Of a stretch of 64,000 bases of DNA, positions 17,949 through 26,378 are shown piece after piece; the stretch's first letter is position 1, and each line of letters opens with the position of its first letter. Origin of the DNA: Mycolicibacterium rhodesiae JS60 (lineage in GTDB: Bacteria > Actinomycetota > Actinomycetes > Mycobacteriales > Mycobacteriaceae). The notes beneath the pieces are model-generated. The model saw only the letters and a list, made by a program, of their open reading frames with translations. It ran no database searches and was not told where the DNA came from. The position numbers were made by a program, and so were the translations under genes. Location: positions 1 through 64,000 of the forward strand of contig AGIQ01000008.1 of the NCBI GenBank assembly GCA_000230935.2. Reading direction: 5' to 3'.

Positions 17949-18575
17949 TCACTGCGCCGCGGGCGCTGCGCTCAGGCCGGGCAACACGTATCGCCGCATG
18001 TAGCGCAGTACCGCGTCGTAGTCATCGGGGTCGAGCGTCTCGCCGGGAACCGTGCCGAGACTGATCTGAACCCGGGCCACCCACTCGGCGGCCTCGTCGA
18101 GTTGGGTGTCGGAGTGGATCTCGCCGCGGTCGCGCGCCGCTTCCAGGTAGGGCCGCCAGAACCGCCCGAGATCCGGAACCAGGCCTTGCACCCCGGCGCC
18201 CGCGCATGCCGCGAACTCCTCGGGCTCGTCGCGGCGCAGCTGCATCACCAGCGCGCCGGGGGAGTCGTAGGCGCTTCGGCCCAGCCGCACCCCGACCGCC
18301 AGCTGCTCCTCGAACGTGGCGAGACCGCCGAGCACCTCGTGCGACTCGGCCCAGAACGCGTTGTTCAGCCGGACGATGGCCGCGCCCAGCAGCGACGCCT
18401 TGTCGGGGTAGTGCCGGTAGAGCCACCCGCGCGACACGCCGGCGGCCTCGGCCACCTCGGAGACTGTCGTCGCCCGGATGCCCTTGGCGCGCAAGCAGCG
18501 TTCGGCGGCATCGACCAATCGCTCCTGGACGGATTTGGCGCCTTGCCTGCTGTCGGCGTCGGTGCTGGCAGTCAC
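17949..18575 (-). CDS. TetR family transcriptional regulator (208 aa)
   Basis: The helix-turn-helix region (about residues 12-58) has the family pattern: RLVDAAERCLRAKGIRATTV, then SEVAEAAGVSRGWLYRHYPDKASL. The C-terminal domain would bind an unknown ligand. I chose the GTG at 18575 because AAGGAGG lies 9 bases upstream; a longer in-frame start 18 codons earlier has none. It is divergent from a fatty acyl-CoA synthetase gene, so it probably controls itself and that gene; a GC-rich palindrome lies between them. Confidence 0.9.
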   Translation of the reverse strand: MTASTDADSRQGAKSVQERLVDAAERCLRAKGIRATTVSEVAEAAGVSRGWLYRHYPDKASLLGAAIVRLNNAFWAESHEVLGGLATFEEQLAVGVRLGRSAYDSPGALVMQLRRDEPEEFAACAGAGVQGLVPDLGRFWRPYLEAARDRGEIHSDTQLDEAAEWVARVQISLGTVPGETLDPDDYDAVLRYMRRYVLPGLSAAPAAQ

Positions 18576-18621
18576 CTTTGTGGTCCTCCTTGTGTCGACG
18601 CGACAGTCCTGCTGTGGACAT

Positions 18622-18647
18622 CCTTGCAAACGCGGGGCCCCGCAAGG
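18622..18647. promoter_or_regulatory. Palindrome between tetR and fadD, candidate operator
   Basis: A 12-bp perfect palindrome GCGGGGCCCCGC (18632-18643) is nested in a CCTTGC ... GCAAGG inverted repeat (18622-18647). It lies in the 176-base divergent region, 47 bases from the tetR start. TANNNT-type TATTGT at 18698-18703 may be the fadD -10. Confidence 0.4.
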
Positions 18648-18751
18648 GTCCCGCCGCGCGAGTAGACAGATTTGTCATTCTGTTTACCCTGCGCTTCTAT
18701 TGTGACGTAAGACACCGCATATCGCGGGAGATGACCAAAGACGGGAGTTCC

Positions 18752-20323
18752 GTGGCCGAGACCGTCCAGCAGCTGCTTCGCGAGCGCCTCGACGAATCCA
18801 CGCCCGCAGTGAAGTTCGGCGAACGGGTGTGGACCTGGCGTGAACATCTGAACGAGGCCGCCCGGCAGGCGGCGGCGCTGATCGCGATCGCCGATCCCGA
18901 CCGGCCGCTGCATGTGGGGACGCTGCTGGGCAACACCCCCGCGATGCTCACCGCGATGGCGGCCGCCGGCCTCGGCGGATACGTCTTATGCGGGGTGAAC
19001 AACACCCGGCGAGGCGCGGCGCTGGCCCGCGACATCGTCAAGGCCGACTGCCAGATCCTGCTCACCGACTCGGCCGATCGCGAGCTGCTCGACGGGCTCG
19101 AACTGCCGGGAGTCCGGGTGTTCGACGTCGACTCGCAGGAGTGGGCCGCCCTGCTGGCCGGTGCCGGCGACCTGACCCCGCACCGGGAAGTCACCGCGAC
19201 CGACACGTTCATGCTGATTTTCACCTCCGGCACCAGCGGCGAGCCCAAGGCGGTCCAGGTCGCGCACATGATGGTGCCGTTCGCCGGCGTCGCGCTGGTC
19301 GAGCGGTTCTCGATCACCGCCGACGACGTCTGCTACCTGTCGATGCCGCTGTTCCACTCCAACGCGTTGATGGCGGGCTGGGCGGTGGCGCTCGGCGCCG
19401 GGGCGGCGATGGTTCCTGCGGCGTTCTCGGCGTCCGGGCTGCTGGCCGATCTGCGCCGCTACGGCGTGACCTACATGAACTACGTCGGCAAGCCGCTGGC
19501 CTACGTGCTGGCCACACCCGAACATGCCGACGACCACGACAATCCGCTGCGGGTCGCGTTCGGCAACGAGGCCACCGATCGCGACATCGCCGAATTCAGC
19601 CGTCGCTTCGGGTGTGCGGTGTGGGATGGTTTCGGCTCCACCGAGGGCGCGGTCATCATCACCCGCGAGGACCACTGTCCGCCGGGTTCGGTGGGCCGCG
19701 GGTTCCCCGGTGTGGCGATCTACCACTCGGAGACCCGAACAGAGTGCGCCACAGCGGTTTTCGACGACAGCGGAGCGCTGGCCAACCCGGACGAGGCGAT
19801 CGGCGAGATCGTCAACACCACCGGAGGCGGCATGTTCGGCGGCTACTACAACGACGCGGGAGCCACCGACGAACGCCTGCGGCACGGCATGTACTGGTCC
19901 GGCGATCTCGGCTACCGTGACGCCGACGGCTGGATCTTCCTGGCCGGGCGCACCGCGGACTGGATGCGGGTGGACGGCGAGAACATGGCCGCCGCGCCGA
20001 TCGAACGCATCATCCAGCGGCTGCCCCAGGTCAGTCAGGTCGCGGTGTATCCGGTGCCCGACGAACATGTGGGAGACCAGGTGATGGCGGCCATCGTGTT
20101 GTCCGACGGCGCCGCGCTCACACCGGCGGAGTTTGCCGAGTTCCTGTCGCAGCAGTCCGACCTGTCGCCCAAGGCCTGGCCGCGTTATGTCTGGATCGCC
20201 GACGAGCTGCCGGCCACCGCCACCAACAAGGTGCTCAAGCGAGAGCTCATCGCCCGCGGCACGGACCTCGAAAGCGGTGTGGTGTGGACGCGCGCCGCCA
20301 GGGCCAAGACCTACGCGGAATAG
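18752..20323 (+). CDS. Fatty acyl-CoA synthetase, FadD1/FadD17-like (523 aa)
   Basis: ANL-superfamily enzyme that activates a fatty acid (or related acid) with ATP and CoA. The P-loop-like motif IFTSGTSGEPKAV is at about residue 155, the YxSMPLFHSN segment follows, the A5 motif is DGFGSTEGAV, and the A8 hinge is YWSGDLGYRDADGW. The final catalytic lysine is expected in TATNKVLKREL. I chose the GTG at 18752 (GGGAG 4 bases upstream); an ATG 7 codons earlier has GGGAG directly adjacent, which is too close. Divergent from tetR. The exact substrate is unknown. Confidence 0.85.
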   Translation: MAETVQQLLRERLDESTPAVKFGERVWTWREHLNEAARQAAALIAIADPDRPLHVGTLLGNTPAMLTAMAAAGLGGYVLCGVNNTRRGAALARDIVKADCQILLTDSADRELLDGLELPGVRVFDVDSQEWAALLAGAGDLTPHREVTATDTFMLIFTSGTSGEPKAVQVAHMMVPFAGVALVERFSITADDVCYLSMPLFHSNALMAGWAVALGAGAAMVPAAFSASGLLADLRRYGVTYMNYVGKPLAYVLATPEHADDHDNPLRVAFGNEATDRDIAEFSRRFGCAVWDGFGSTEGAVIITREDHCPPGSVGRGFPGVAIYHSETRTECATAVFDDSGALANPDEAIGEIVNTTGGGMFGGYYNDAGATDERLRHGMYWSGDLGYRDADGWIFLAGRTADWMRVDGENMAAAPIERIIQRLPQVSQVAVYPVPDEHVGDQVMAAIVLSDGAALTPAEFAEFLSQQSDLSPKAWPRYVWIADELPATATNKVLKRELIARGTDLESGVVWTRAARAKTYAE

Positions 20324-20351
20324 CCGTTCGCGACGACGCGTTTGGGCTGGT

Positions 20352-20379
20352 GACGGTCCACCTGGCATACTGGACCGTC
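20352..20379 (+). promoter_or_regulatory. 9-bp inverted repeat over the candidate rpmE promoter
   Basis: GACGGTCCA (20352-20360) and TGGACCGTC (20371-20379) are a perfect inverted repeat with a 10-base spacer. The spacer carries a CATACT (20366-20371) that could be the -10, with TTGGGC (20342-20347) 18 bases upstream as -35. It could be an operator or, if transcribed from fadD, a hairpin; no T run follows, so a terminator is less likely. Confidence 0.4.
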
Positions 20380-20410
20380 GACCACCTCAGGTACCGGTTC
20401 ACGCTCGATT

Positions 20411-20427
20411 ACCAGGGAAAACCTGGT
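20411..20427 (+). promoter_or_regulatory. Hairpin in the rpmE leader
   Basis: ACCAGG-GAAAA-CCTGGT forms a 6-bp stem with a 5-base loop in the expected 5' leader of rpmE, about 25 bases before its ribosome site (AGAGGA, 20452-20457). Position suggests a possible control element such as autogenous binding; this is inference. Confidence 0.35.
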
Positions 20428-20462
20428 GGGCGACCCGGCGACCACAGAATGCAGAGGACACC

Positions 20463-20693
20463 ATGAAACAAGGGATTCATCCCGCCTACGCCGAGACCAC
20501 CGTGGTCTGCGGTTGTGGCAACTCCTTCAGCACTCGCAGCACCAAGGACGGCGGCCACATCGTGGTCGAGGTCTGCTCGCAGTGCCACCCGTTCTACACC
20601 GGTAAGCAGAAGATCCTCGACAGCGGCGGTCGCGTCGCACGCTTCGAGAAGCGCTACGGAAAGCGCAAGACTGCGGACGCTGCCGACAACTAG
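20463..20693 (+). CDS. rpmE: 50S ribosomal protein L31, zinc-binding form
   Basis: A 76-residue L31 with Cys16, Cys18 (CGCG) and Cys38, Cys41 (CSQC), the complete zinc site of the C+ form. The ATG at 20463 follows CAGAGGACACC. It is linked to prfA downstream as in M. tuberculosis, but is separated from rho by the lipoprotein/tetR/fadD block. Because this is the zinc-containing form, a zinc-free paralogue elsewhere in the genome would be expected for zinc starvation. Confidence 0.95.
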   Translation: MKQGIHPAYAETTVVCGCGNSFSTRSTKDGGHIVVEVCSQCHPFYTGKQKILDSGGRVARFEKRYGKRKTADAADN

Positions 20694-20700
20694 CTGCCTC

Positions 20701-20744
20701 ACCGACGCCCGCTCTGCTGCCATGCGCGCAGGCCGGGCGTCGGT
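20701..20744 (+). terminator. Candidate terminator or attenuator after rpmE
   Basis: ACCGACGCCCG (20701-20711) pairs perfectly with CGGGCGTCGGT (20734-20744) over 11 bp; the 22-base loop can itself pair partly. TTGCGTTTG follows, a weak T tract. It lies between rpmE and prfA, so it may reduce read-through. Confidence 0.5.
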
Positions 20745-20780
20745 TTGCGTTTGAGGCAGAGTCGAGCTGAGGAGGTGGGT

Positions 20781-21848
20781 ATGACGAACACGTCGGTCGA
20801 AGCTGTGCTGACCGAGCACGCCGACCTCGAACGTCAGATGTCCGATCCCGCGCTGCACGCCGACGCGGGTAATGCCCGCCGGGTCGGGCGCCGGTTCGCC
20901 CAGCTGGCGCCGATCGTCACGGCCTACCGCCGGCTGGCGGCCGCGCGCGGCGATCTGGAGGCCGCCCGCGAGCTGGCCGCCGAGGATTCGTCGTTCGCCG
21001 CCGAGGTTCCCGAGCTGGAAACCAAGGTCGCCGAACTCGACGCACATCTGACCGACCTGTTGGCGCCGCGCGATCCGCACGACGCCGACGACATCGTCCT
21101 CGAGGTGAAATCCGGTGAGGGCGGGGAAGAGTCGGCGTTGTTCGCCGCCGATCTGGCCCGCATGTACATCCGCTACGCCGAGCGCCACGGCTGGTCGGTC
21201 ACCATGCTCGACGAGACGTGGTCGGATCTCGGCGGCTACAAGGACGCGACGCTGTCCATCCGCAGCAAGGGCGATTCGGCCGACGGCGTGTGGTCGCGGA
21301 TGAAGTTCGAGGGCGGCGTACACCGCGTCCAGCGGGTTCCGGTCACCGAATCCCAGGGCCGGGTGCACACCTCGGCGGCGGGCGTTCTGGTCTATCCCGA
21401 GCCGGAAGACGTCGAGCAGGTTCAGATCGACGAATCCGATCTGCGGATCGACGTCTACCGAAGCTCCGGCAAGGGCGGCCAGGGCGTCAACACCACGGAC
21501 TCGGCTGTGCGCATCACCCACCTGCCCACTGGCATCGTCGTCACCTGCCAGAACGAGCGCAGCCAGCTGCAGAACAAGGCCCGCGCGATGGTGGTGCTGG
21601 CCGCGCGCCTGCAGGCCCTAGCCGAGGAGCAGGCATCTGCTGACGCCTCTGCCGACCGGGCCAGTCAGATCCGAACCGTCGACCGCAGCGAGCGGATCCG
21701 CACGTACAACTTCCCGGAGAACCGGATCGCCGATCACCGCATCAATTTCAAGGCGCACAATCTCGACCAGGTCCTCGACGGTGACCTCGACCCGCTGCTG
21801 GACGCACTGGCCGAGGCCGACAAGCAGTCCCGGCTGCAACAGGCATGA
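20781..21848 (+). CDS. prfA: Peptide chain release factor 1
   Basis: Reads UAA/UAG stop codons. 355 aa. The ATG at 20781 has GAGGTGGGT in front. The GGQ peptidyl-hydrolysis motif is at 232-234 in SGKGGQGVNTTDSAVR, with the RF-1 type PVTESQGR (PxT) stop-codon recognition motif upstream. The gene overlaps prmC by 4 bases; PrmC methylates the Gln of the GGQ motif, so the pair is functionally coupled. Confidence 0.97.
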   Translation: MTNTSVEAVLTEHADLERQMSDPALHADAGNARRVGRRFAQLAPIVTAYRRLAAARGDLEAARELAAEDSSFAAEVPELETKVAELDAHLTDLLAPRDPHDADDIVLEVKSGEGGEESALFAADLARMYIRYAERHGWSVTMLDETWSDLGGYKDATLSIRSKGDSADGVWSRMKFEGGVHRVQRVPVTESQGRVHTSAAGVLVYPEPEDVEQVQIDESDLRIDVYRSSGKGGQGVNTTDSAVRITHLPTGIVVTCQNERSQLQNKARAMVVLAARLQALAEEQASADASADRASQIRTVDRSERIRTYNFPENRIADHRINFKAHNLDQVLDGDLDPLLDALAEADKQSRLQQA

Positions 21849-22735
21849 TGCGCCTGCGGCAGGCCATCGATGTGGCCACCGCCGCCCTCGCCGAGGCGGG
21901 TATCGACTCGGCCCGTACGGACGCCGAGCTGCTGGCGGCCCACCTGGCCGGCGTCACCCGAGGCAGGCTGGCCACCGTCGACGAACCCGATGCCGACTTC
22001 TTAACCCGCTACGACGAGCTGATCGACGCACGCTGCAGCCGGATCCCGTTGCAGCACATCACCGGCTCGGCCGCGTTCGGCCCGCTGGAGCTGCACGTCG
22101 GGCCTGGAGTCTTCATCCCGCGCCCGGAGACCGAGGCCCTGCTGGAATGGGCACTGGCGAGGCGATTGCCCGACCAGCCGATCATCGTGGACCTGTGCAC
22201 CGGATCGGGTGCGCTGGCCATCGCGCTGGCGGCGCACTGGCCGCGAGCCCGGGTGATCGCGGTCGACGACGACGCCACCGCGCTGGACTACGCGCGTCGC
22301 AACGCGGAATCGACGACGGTCGAATTGGTGCAGGCCGACGTCACCGTCCCCGGTCTGCTCACAGATCTGACCGGTAGCGTCGACCTCGTGGTGTCGAACC
22401 CGCCCTACATTCCTGCCGGGGCAGAGCTGGATCCCGAAGTGGCCGACCACGACCCGGCCCACGCCTTGTTCGGCGGCGCCGACGGGATGGCCGTTATCGC
22501 GCCGATCGCGCGCCTGGCCGGTGCCTGGCTCAAGCCGGGCGGATGGTTCGCCGTCGAACACGACGACACCACATCGGATCAAACCGTCGAAACCATCAGT
22601 GGCACAGAGCTTTTCACTAAAATCACCCCCCATCGCGATCTTGCCTGCCGCCCGCGGTTCGTGACGGCCTGCCGGACAACGGGAGGTTCGGCGAGGGGAA
22701 GCCGGGACCGACCCGACAAGAAGGAGCCAGCGTGA
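21845..22735 (+). CDS. prmC: Release factor glutamine N5-methyltransferase
   Basis: Methylates the GGQ glutamine of release factors using SAM; 296 aa. The SAM motif is VDLCTGSGALAIALA, and NPPY (185-188) is the hallmark of amide-methylating enzymes. The N-terminal helical domain (about 1-80) recognises the release factor. Starts within the prfA stop (ATGA) and ends over the tsaC start. The last 20 or so residues (TGGSARGSRDRPDKKEPA) are an unusual basic tail beyond the methyltransferase fold. Confidence 0.95.
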   Translation: MMRLRQAIDVATAALAEAGIDSARTDAELLAAHLAGVTRGRLATVDEPDADFLTRYDELIDARCSRIPLQHITGSAAFGPLELHVGPGVFIPRPETEALLEWALARRLPDQPIIVDLCTGSGALAIALAAHWPRARVIAVDDDATALDYARRNAESTTVELVQADVTVPGLLTDLTGSVDLVVSNPPYIPAGAELDPEVADHDPAHALFGGADGMAVIAPIARLAGAWLKPGGWFAVEHDDTTSDQTVETISGTELFTKITPHRDLACRPRFVTACRTTGGSARGSRDRPDKKEPA

Positions 22736-23385
22736 CCCAGGTGTTCGACTGCGCCGACCCCAGTCAGCGCGCCGAGGCCATCGCAGCGGCCGCCGCCGCG
22801 GTCAAGAGCGGCCGGCTGGTCGTGATGCCCACTGACACCGTGTACGGCATCGGCGCCGACGCTTTCGACAGCGAGGCGGTCGCCGCACTGCTCGCGGCCA
22901 AGGGACGCGGGCGCGATATGCCGGTCGGCGTGCTCGTCGGTTCGTGGCACACGATCGAGGGCCTGGTCTACTCGGTGCCGCACAGCGCTCGCGAACTGAT
23001 CCGCGCCTTCTGGCCCGGCGCGCTGAGCCTGGTCGTTGCGCAGGCGCCCTCGCTGCAATGGGATCTCGGTGACGCGCGGGGGACCGTCATGTTGCGGATG
23101 CCGCTGCACCCGGTGGCGATCGAACTGCTGCGCGAAACCGGCCCGATGGCGGTGTCCAGCGCGAATCTCTCCGGGCGTCCGGCGGCGACGACGTCGGAGG
23201 AGGCGCAGCGTCAGCTTGCCGATCTGGTCACCGTGTATCTGGACGCCGGGCCGTCCCAGGAGCAGGCCGCGTCGACCATCGTCGACCTGACCGGTCCCAC
23301 CCCGCGAGTGCTGCGCGAGGGCCCGATCAGCGCCGCGGCCATCGCCGAGGTGCTCGGCACCGACGTCGCGTCACTGACGGCCTGA
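22732..23385 (+). CDS. tsaC: Threonylcarbamoyl-AMP synthase (Sua5/YciO/YrdC family)
   Basis: Makes threonylcarbamoyl-AMP for the t6A37 tRNA modification. 217 aa, single YrdC domain without the Sua5 extension. The family segments are present: GRLVVMPTDTVYGIGADAF, KGRGRDMPVGVLV, WPGALSLV, and VSSANLSGRPAAT. The GTG at 22732 overlaps prmC by 4 bases, and the stop overlaps the wecA start by one base, so it is translated in a coupled series. Confidence 0.94.
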   Translation: MTQVFDCADPSQRAEAIAAAAAAVKSGRLVVMPTDTVYGIGADAFDSEAVAALLAAKGRGRDMPVGVLVGSWHTIEGLVYSVPHSARELIRAFWPGALSLVVAQAPSLQWDLGDARGTVMLRMPLHPVAIELLRETGPMAVSSANLSGRPAATTSEEAQRQLADLVTVYLDAGPSQEQAASTIVDLTGPTPRVLREGPISAAAIAEVLGTDVASLTA

Positions 23386-24575
23386 TGCCTGATCTTGATC
23401 TCCTAGCCAGTACGCTCGCCGACCGCGGCGCCGGTGTTCCGTTGCGCGAGTTGGCTCTCGTCGGCCTGACCGCCGCGATCATCACCTACTTCGCCACCGG
23501 CTGGGTGCGGGTGCTGGCCACCCGGCTCGGGGCGGTGGCCTATCCGCGCGAGCGCGATGTGCACATCAAGCCGACCCCGCGGATGGGCGGGCTGGCGATG
23601 TACGTCGGTGTGGTCACCGCCGTCTTCCTGGCCTCGCAGCTGCCTGCGCTGGCCCGCGGCTTCATCTACTCCTCGGGCATGCCCGCTGTCGTCGTGGCCG
23701 GGGGCCTCATCATGGGCATCGGGCTGATCGACGACCGCTGGGGTCTGGATGCGCTGACCAAATTCGCCGGACAGATCACGGCGGCCAGTGTGCTGGTCAC
23801 GATGGGTGTCGCGTGGAGCGTGCTGTACATCCCGATCGGCGGGGTCGGCACCATCGTGCTCGATCAGGTGTCGTCGATCCTGCTGACCCTGGCGCTGACG
23901 GTGTCGATCGTCAACGCGATGAACTTCGTCGACGGACTCGACGGCCTGGCCGCGGGTCTGGGACTGATCACCGCGCTGGCCATCTGCATCTTCTCGGTCG
24001 GCCTGCTGCGGGACCACGGCGGCGACGTCCTTTTCTACCCGCCGGCGGTGATATCGGTGGTGCTGGCCGGAGCCTGTCTGGGCTTCCTGCCGCACAACTT
24101 CTACCGCGCCAAGATCTTCATGGGCGATTCGGGGTCGATGCTCGTCGGCCTCATGCTGGCCGCCGCGTCGACCACCGCGGCGGGCCCGATCTCGCAGAGC
24201 GCCTACGGCGCGCGCGACGTCTTCGCCCTACTTTCGCCGTTCCTGCTGGTAGTAGCGGTGATGCTGGTGCCGGCCCTGGACGCGCTACTCGCCATCGTGC
24301 GGCGCACTCGCGCCGGCCGCAGCCCGCTGAGCCCGGACAAGATGCATCTGCACCACCGGCTACTGCAGATCGGACACTCGCATCGCCGCGCCGTCCTGCT
24401 GATTTATCTGTGGGTGGGCATCATCGCGTTCGGCGCGGCCGCCACGATCTTCTTCGACCCGCGCTATACCGGAGCGGTCATGCTGGCCGCGATCGGGGTC
24501 GCCATCGTGGTCACTTTGATCCCGCTGTTGCGTCGTCGCGACGACGATTACGAGGGACTTTACGACAGTAAGTAG
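23385..24575 (+). CDS. wecA: Decaprenyl-phosphate GlcNAc-1-phosphate transferase
   Basis: Polytopic membrane enzyme of the MraY/WecA family, starting the arabinogalactan linker unit on decaprenyl phosphate in mycobacteria. 396 aa with about 10-11 membrane segments. Motifs: DD at residues 116-117 (LIDDRWG), NFVDGLDGLAAG, FMGDSGSMLVG, and the His-rich cytoplasmic loop DKMHLHHRLLQIGHS, which separates WecA from MraY. One-base overlap with tsaC. Matches Rv1302 by position. Confidence 0.93.
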   Translation: MPDLDLLASTLADRGAGVPLRELALVGLTAAIITYFATGWVRVLATRLGAVAYPRERDVHIKPTPRMGGLAMYVGVVTAVFLASQLPALARGFIYSSGMPAVVVAGGLIMGIGLIDDRWGLDALTKFAGQITAASVLVTMGVAWSVLYIPIGGVGTIVLDQVSSILLTLALTVSIVNAMNFVDGLDGLAAGLGLITALAICIFSVGLLRDHGGDVLFYPPAVISVVLAGACLGFLPHNFYRAKIFMGDSGSMLVGLMLAAASTTAAGPISQSAYGARDVFALLSPFLLVVAVMLVPALDALLAIVRRTRAGRSPLSPDKMHLHHRLLQIGHSHRRAVLLIYLWVGIIAFGAAATIFFDPRYTGAVMLAAIGVAIVVTLIPLLRRRDDDYEGLYDSK

Positions 24576-24811
24576 TAGACGTGTTTTCTGCCGTCTACCA
24601 TGTGGTACGTTACTGGCAGAACCCGAAGAAACCTCGCGGGTTGCCGGCCCGGCCCATCGGAGTCACGCCCGATCGGCGCCGATTTACGACCGACAAAGGG
24701 AGCTGCCCCTTGGGTGATTCCAGCGCGCCTGTCGCCCTCCGATACGCTCGGCGGACCAGCACGCAGAAATCGCTCGACCGGCTCTCGAGAACGCAAGATT
24801 GAGGTGAACCT
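24576..24811 (+). promoter_or_regulatory. Intergenic region with the likely ATP synthase operon promoter
   Basis: 236 bases between wecA and the atp operon without a gene on the plus strand. TACGTT at 24606-24611 fits TANNNT and is a candidate -10; no clear -35 is visible. The ribosome site GAGGTGAA precedes the GTG at 24812. Some open frames here lack support. Confidence 0.35.
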
Positions 24812-25288
24812 GTGACGACGCCAGCGCAAGATGCGCCGTTGGTGTTTCCGTCCGTTGCCTTCCGGCCCGTGCGGCTGCTTGCGATCTGTGCTGCGCTCAC
24901 CGCCCTGGCGATCATTGCGGCCGCGGCGGCCGGGCCTTACCTCATGTTCGGCGTGTTCTTCGGCGTCGGCCTGGCGCTCGGCCTGCTCAACGCGGTGCTC
25001 GTGCAGCGGTCGGTGGAGTCGATCACCGCGGGCGACCATCCGCTGAAGCGCAAGATGGCGCTGAACTCCGCGACCCGGCTGCTGGTGATCTCGGTGATCG
25101 GGCTGGCCATTGCGATCTTGTTCCGCCCGCTCGGGCTGGGCGTTCTTTTTGGCTTGGCGTTGTTCCAAGTTCTGCTGGTTTTGAGCACGGCGTTGCCGGT
25201 GTGGAAGAAGATGCGCACCGGAGACGCAGACTCTGCCGACCTGACATCCGGGGCTGCTGGCTCCGCAGACGAAGCACCGAAGGATTGA
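24812..25288 (+). CDS. atpI: AtpI-like membrane protein of the ATP synthase operon (158 aa)
   Basis: Four predicted membrane segments (about residues 20-36, 40-60, 80-97, 100-120) and a short hydrophilic acidic C-terminus. Position at the head of the atp operon and size match Rv1303 and the AtpI family, which helps assemble the c-ring. Sequence identity to classical AtpI is low, so the name rests mainly on position and topology. It ends 7 bases before atpB. Confidence 0.8.
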   Translation: MTTPAQDAPLVFPSVAFRPVRLLAICAALTALAIIAAAAAGPYLMFGVFFGVGLALGLLNAVLVQRSVESITAGDHPLKRKMALNSATRLLVISVIGLAIAILFRPLGLGVLFGLALFQVLLVLSTALPVWKKMRTGDADSADLTSGAAGSADEAPKD

Positions 25289-25295
25289 ACACACG

Positions 25296-26051
25296 ATGAG
25301 TGAACGGATCCTCGCCGAGGCCGCCATCGAGGTCGGCCACCATGAGACGGCCCATTGGCTGGGGTTGACGGTCAACGTCGACACCATCCTGGCGACGGCG
25401 ATCGCCGCAGTGATCGTCATCGCGCTGGCCTTCGTGCTGCGTGCCAAGGTCACCTCGACCGGTGTGCCCAGCGGTGTGCAGCTGTTCTGGGAGGCGCTCA
25501 CCACGCAGATGCGCGGCCAGATCGAGTCCGCGATCGGCATGAAGGTCGCACCGTTCGTGCTGCCGCTGGCGGTGGCGCTGTTCATCTTCATCCTGATCTC
25601 GAACTGGATCTCGGTGTTGCCGGTCCAGTACCAGAACTCCGAAGGTGCGACGCACGAGCTGCTCAAGCCGCCGGCGGCCGATATCAACTTCGTGCTGGCG
25701 CTCGCGTTGTTCGTGTTCCTCTGCTACCACGCGGCGGGCATCTGGCGGCGCGGTCTGATCGGTCACCCGATCAAGGTGCTCAAGGGTCACGTCGCATTCC
25801 TCGCGCCGATCAACCTGGTCGAGGAGATCGCCAAGCCGATCTCCCTCTCACTCCGGCTTTTCGGCAATATCTTCGCCGGCGGCATCATGGTTGCGCTCAT
25901 CGCCATGTTTCCCTGGTACATCCAGTGGGCGCCCAACGCGATCTGGAAGACGTTCGATTTGTTCGTCGGCCTGATCCAGGCGTTCATCTTCGCGCTGTTG
26001 ACGATTCTCTACTTCGGCCAGTCCATGGAGCTGGAAGAAGACCACCACTAA
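25296..26051 (+). CDS. atpB: F0F1 ATP synthase subunit a
   Basis: Proton half-channel subunit. 251 aa, five or six membrane helices. The critical arginine is in the helix KPISLSLRLFGNIFAGG (Arg in SLRLFGN). The C-terminal helix has WAPNAIWKTFDLFVGLIQAF, with the conserved Gln-Ala-Phe. Length equals that of M. tuberculosis (250 aa). Confidence 0.96.
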   Translation: MSERILAEAAIEVGHHETAHWLGLTVNVDTILATAIAAVIVIALAFVLRAKVTSTGVPSGVQLFWEALTTQMRGQIESAIGMKVAPFVLPLAVALFIFILISNWISVLPVQYQNSEGATHELLKPPAADINFVLALALFVFLCYHAAGIWRRGLIGHPIKVLKGHVAFLAPINLVEEIAKPISLSLRLFGNIFAGGIMVALIAMFPWYIQWAPNAIWKTFDLFVGLIQAFIFALLTILYFGQSMELEEDHH

Positions 26052-26121
26052 AAGACGTGTTCGACCCCCGAACCACCCACAGCCTGGTAGGAGTCCTACC
26101 AGCAATCAAGGAGGATAAGGA

Positions 26122-26373
26122 ATGGCAGACCCCACCATCGTCGCTGGCGCCCTGATCGGCGGCGGCTTGATCCTGGGCGGCGGCGCCATCGGCGCCGGTA
26201 TCGGTGACGGCATCGCCGGCAACGCCCTGATTTCCGGCATCGCCCGGCAGCCCGAGGCCCAGGGCCGGCTGTTCACCCCGTTCTTCATCACCGTTGGTCT
26301 GGTGGAGGCGGCGTACTTCATCAACCTGGCGTTCATGGCCCTGTTCGTGTTCGCCACGCCTGGCGCTTCCTAG
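26122..26373 (+). CDS. atpE: F0F1 ATP synthase subunit c
   Basis: Two transmembrane helices forming the c-ring; 83 aa. Proton-binding Glu62 lies in GLVEAAYF and the loop is ARQPEAQGR. One residue (Ala2) is inserted relative to M. tuberculosis, so numbering is shifted by one: Asp29, Leu60, Glu62, Ala64 and Ile67 correspond to Asp28, Leu59, Glu61, Ala63 and Ile66, the bedaquiline contact residues, and all are the susceptible type. The ribosome site is AAGGAGGATAAGGA. Confidence 0.97.
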   Translation: MADPTIVAGALIGGGLILGGGAIGAGIGDGIAGNALISGIARQPEAQGRLFTPFFITVGLVEAAYFINLAFMALFVFATPGAS

Positions 26374-26378
26374 TACGC

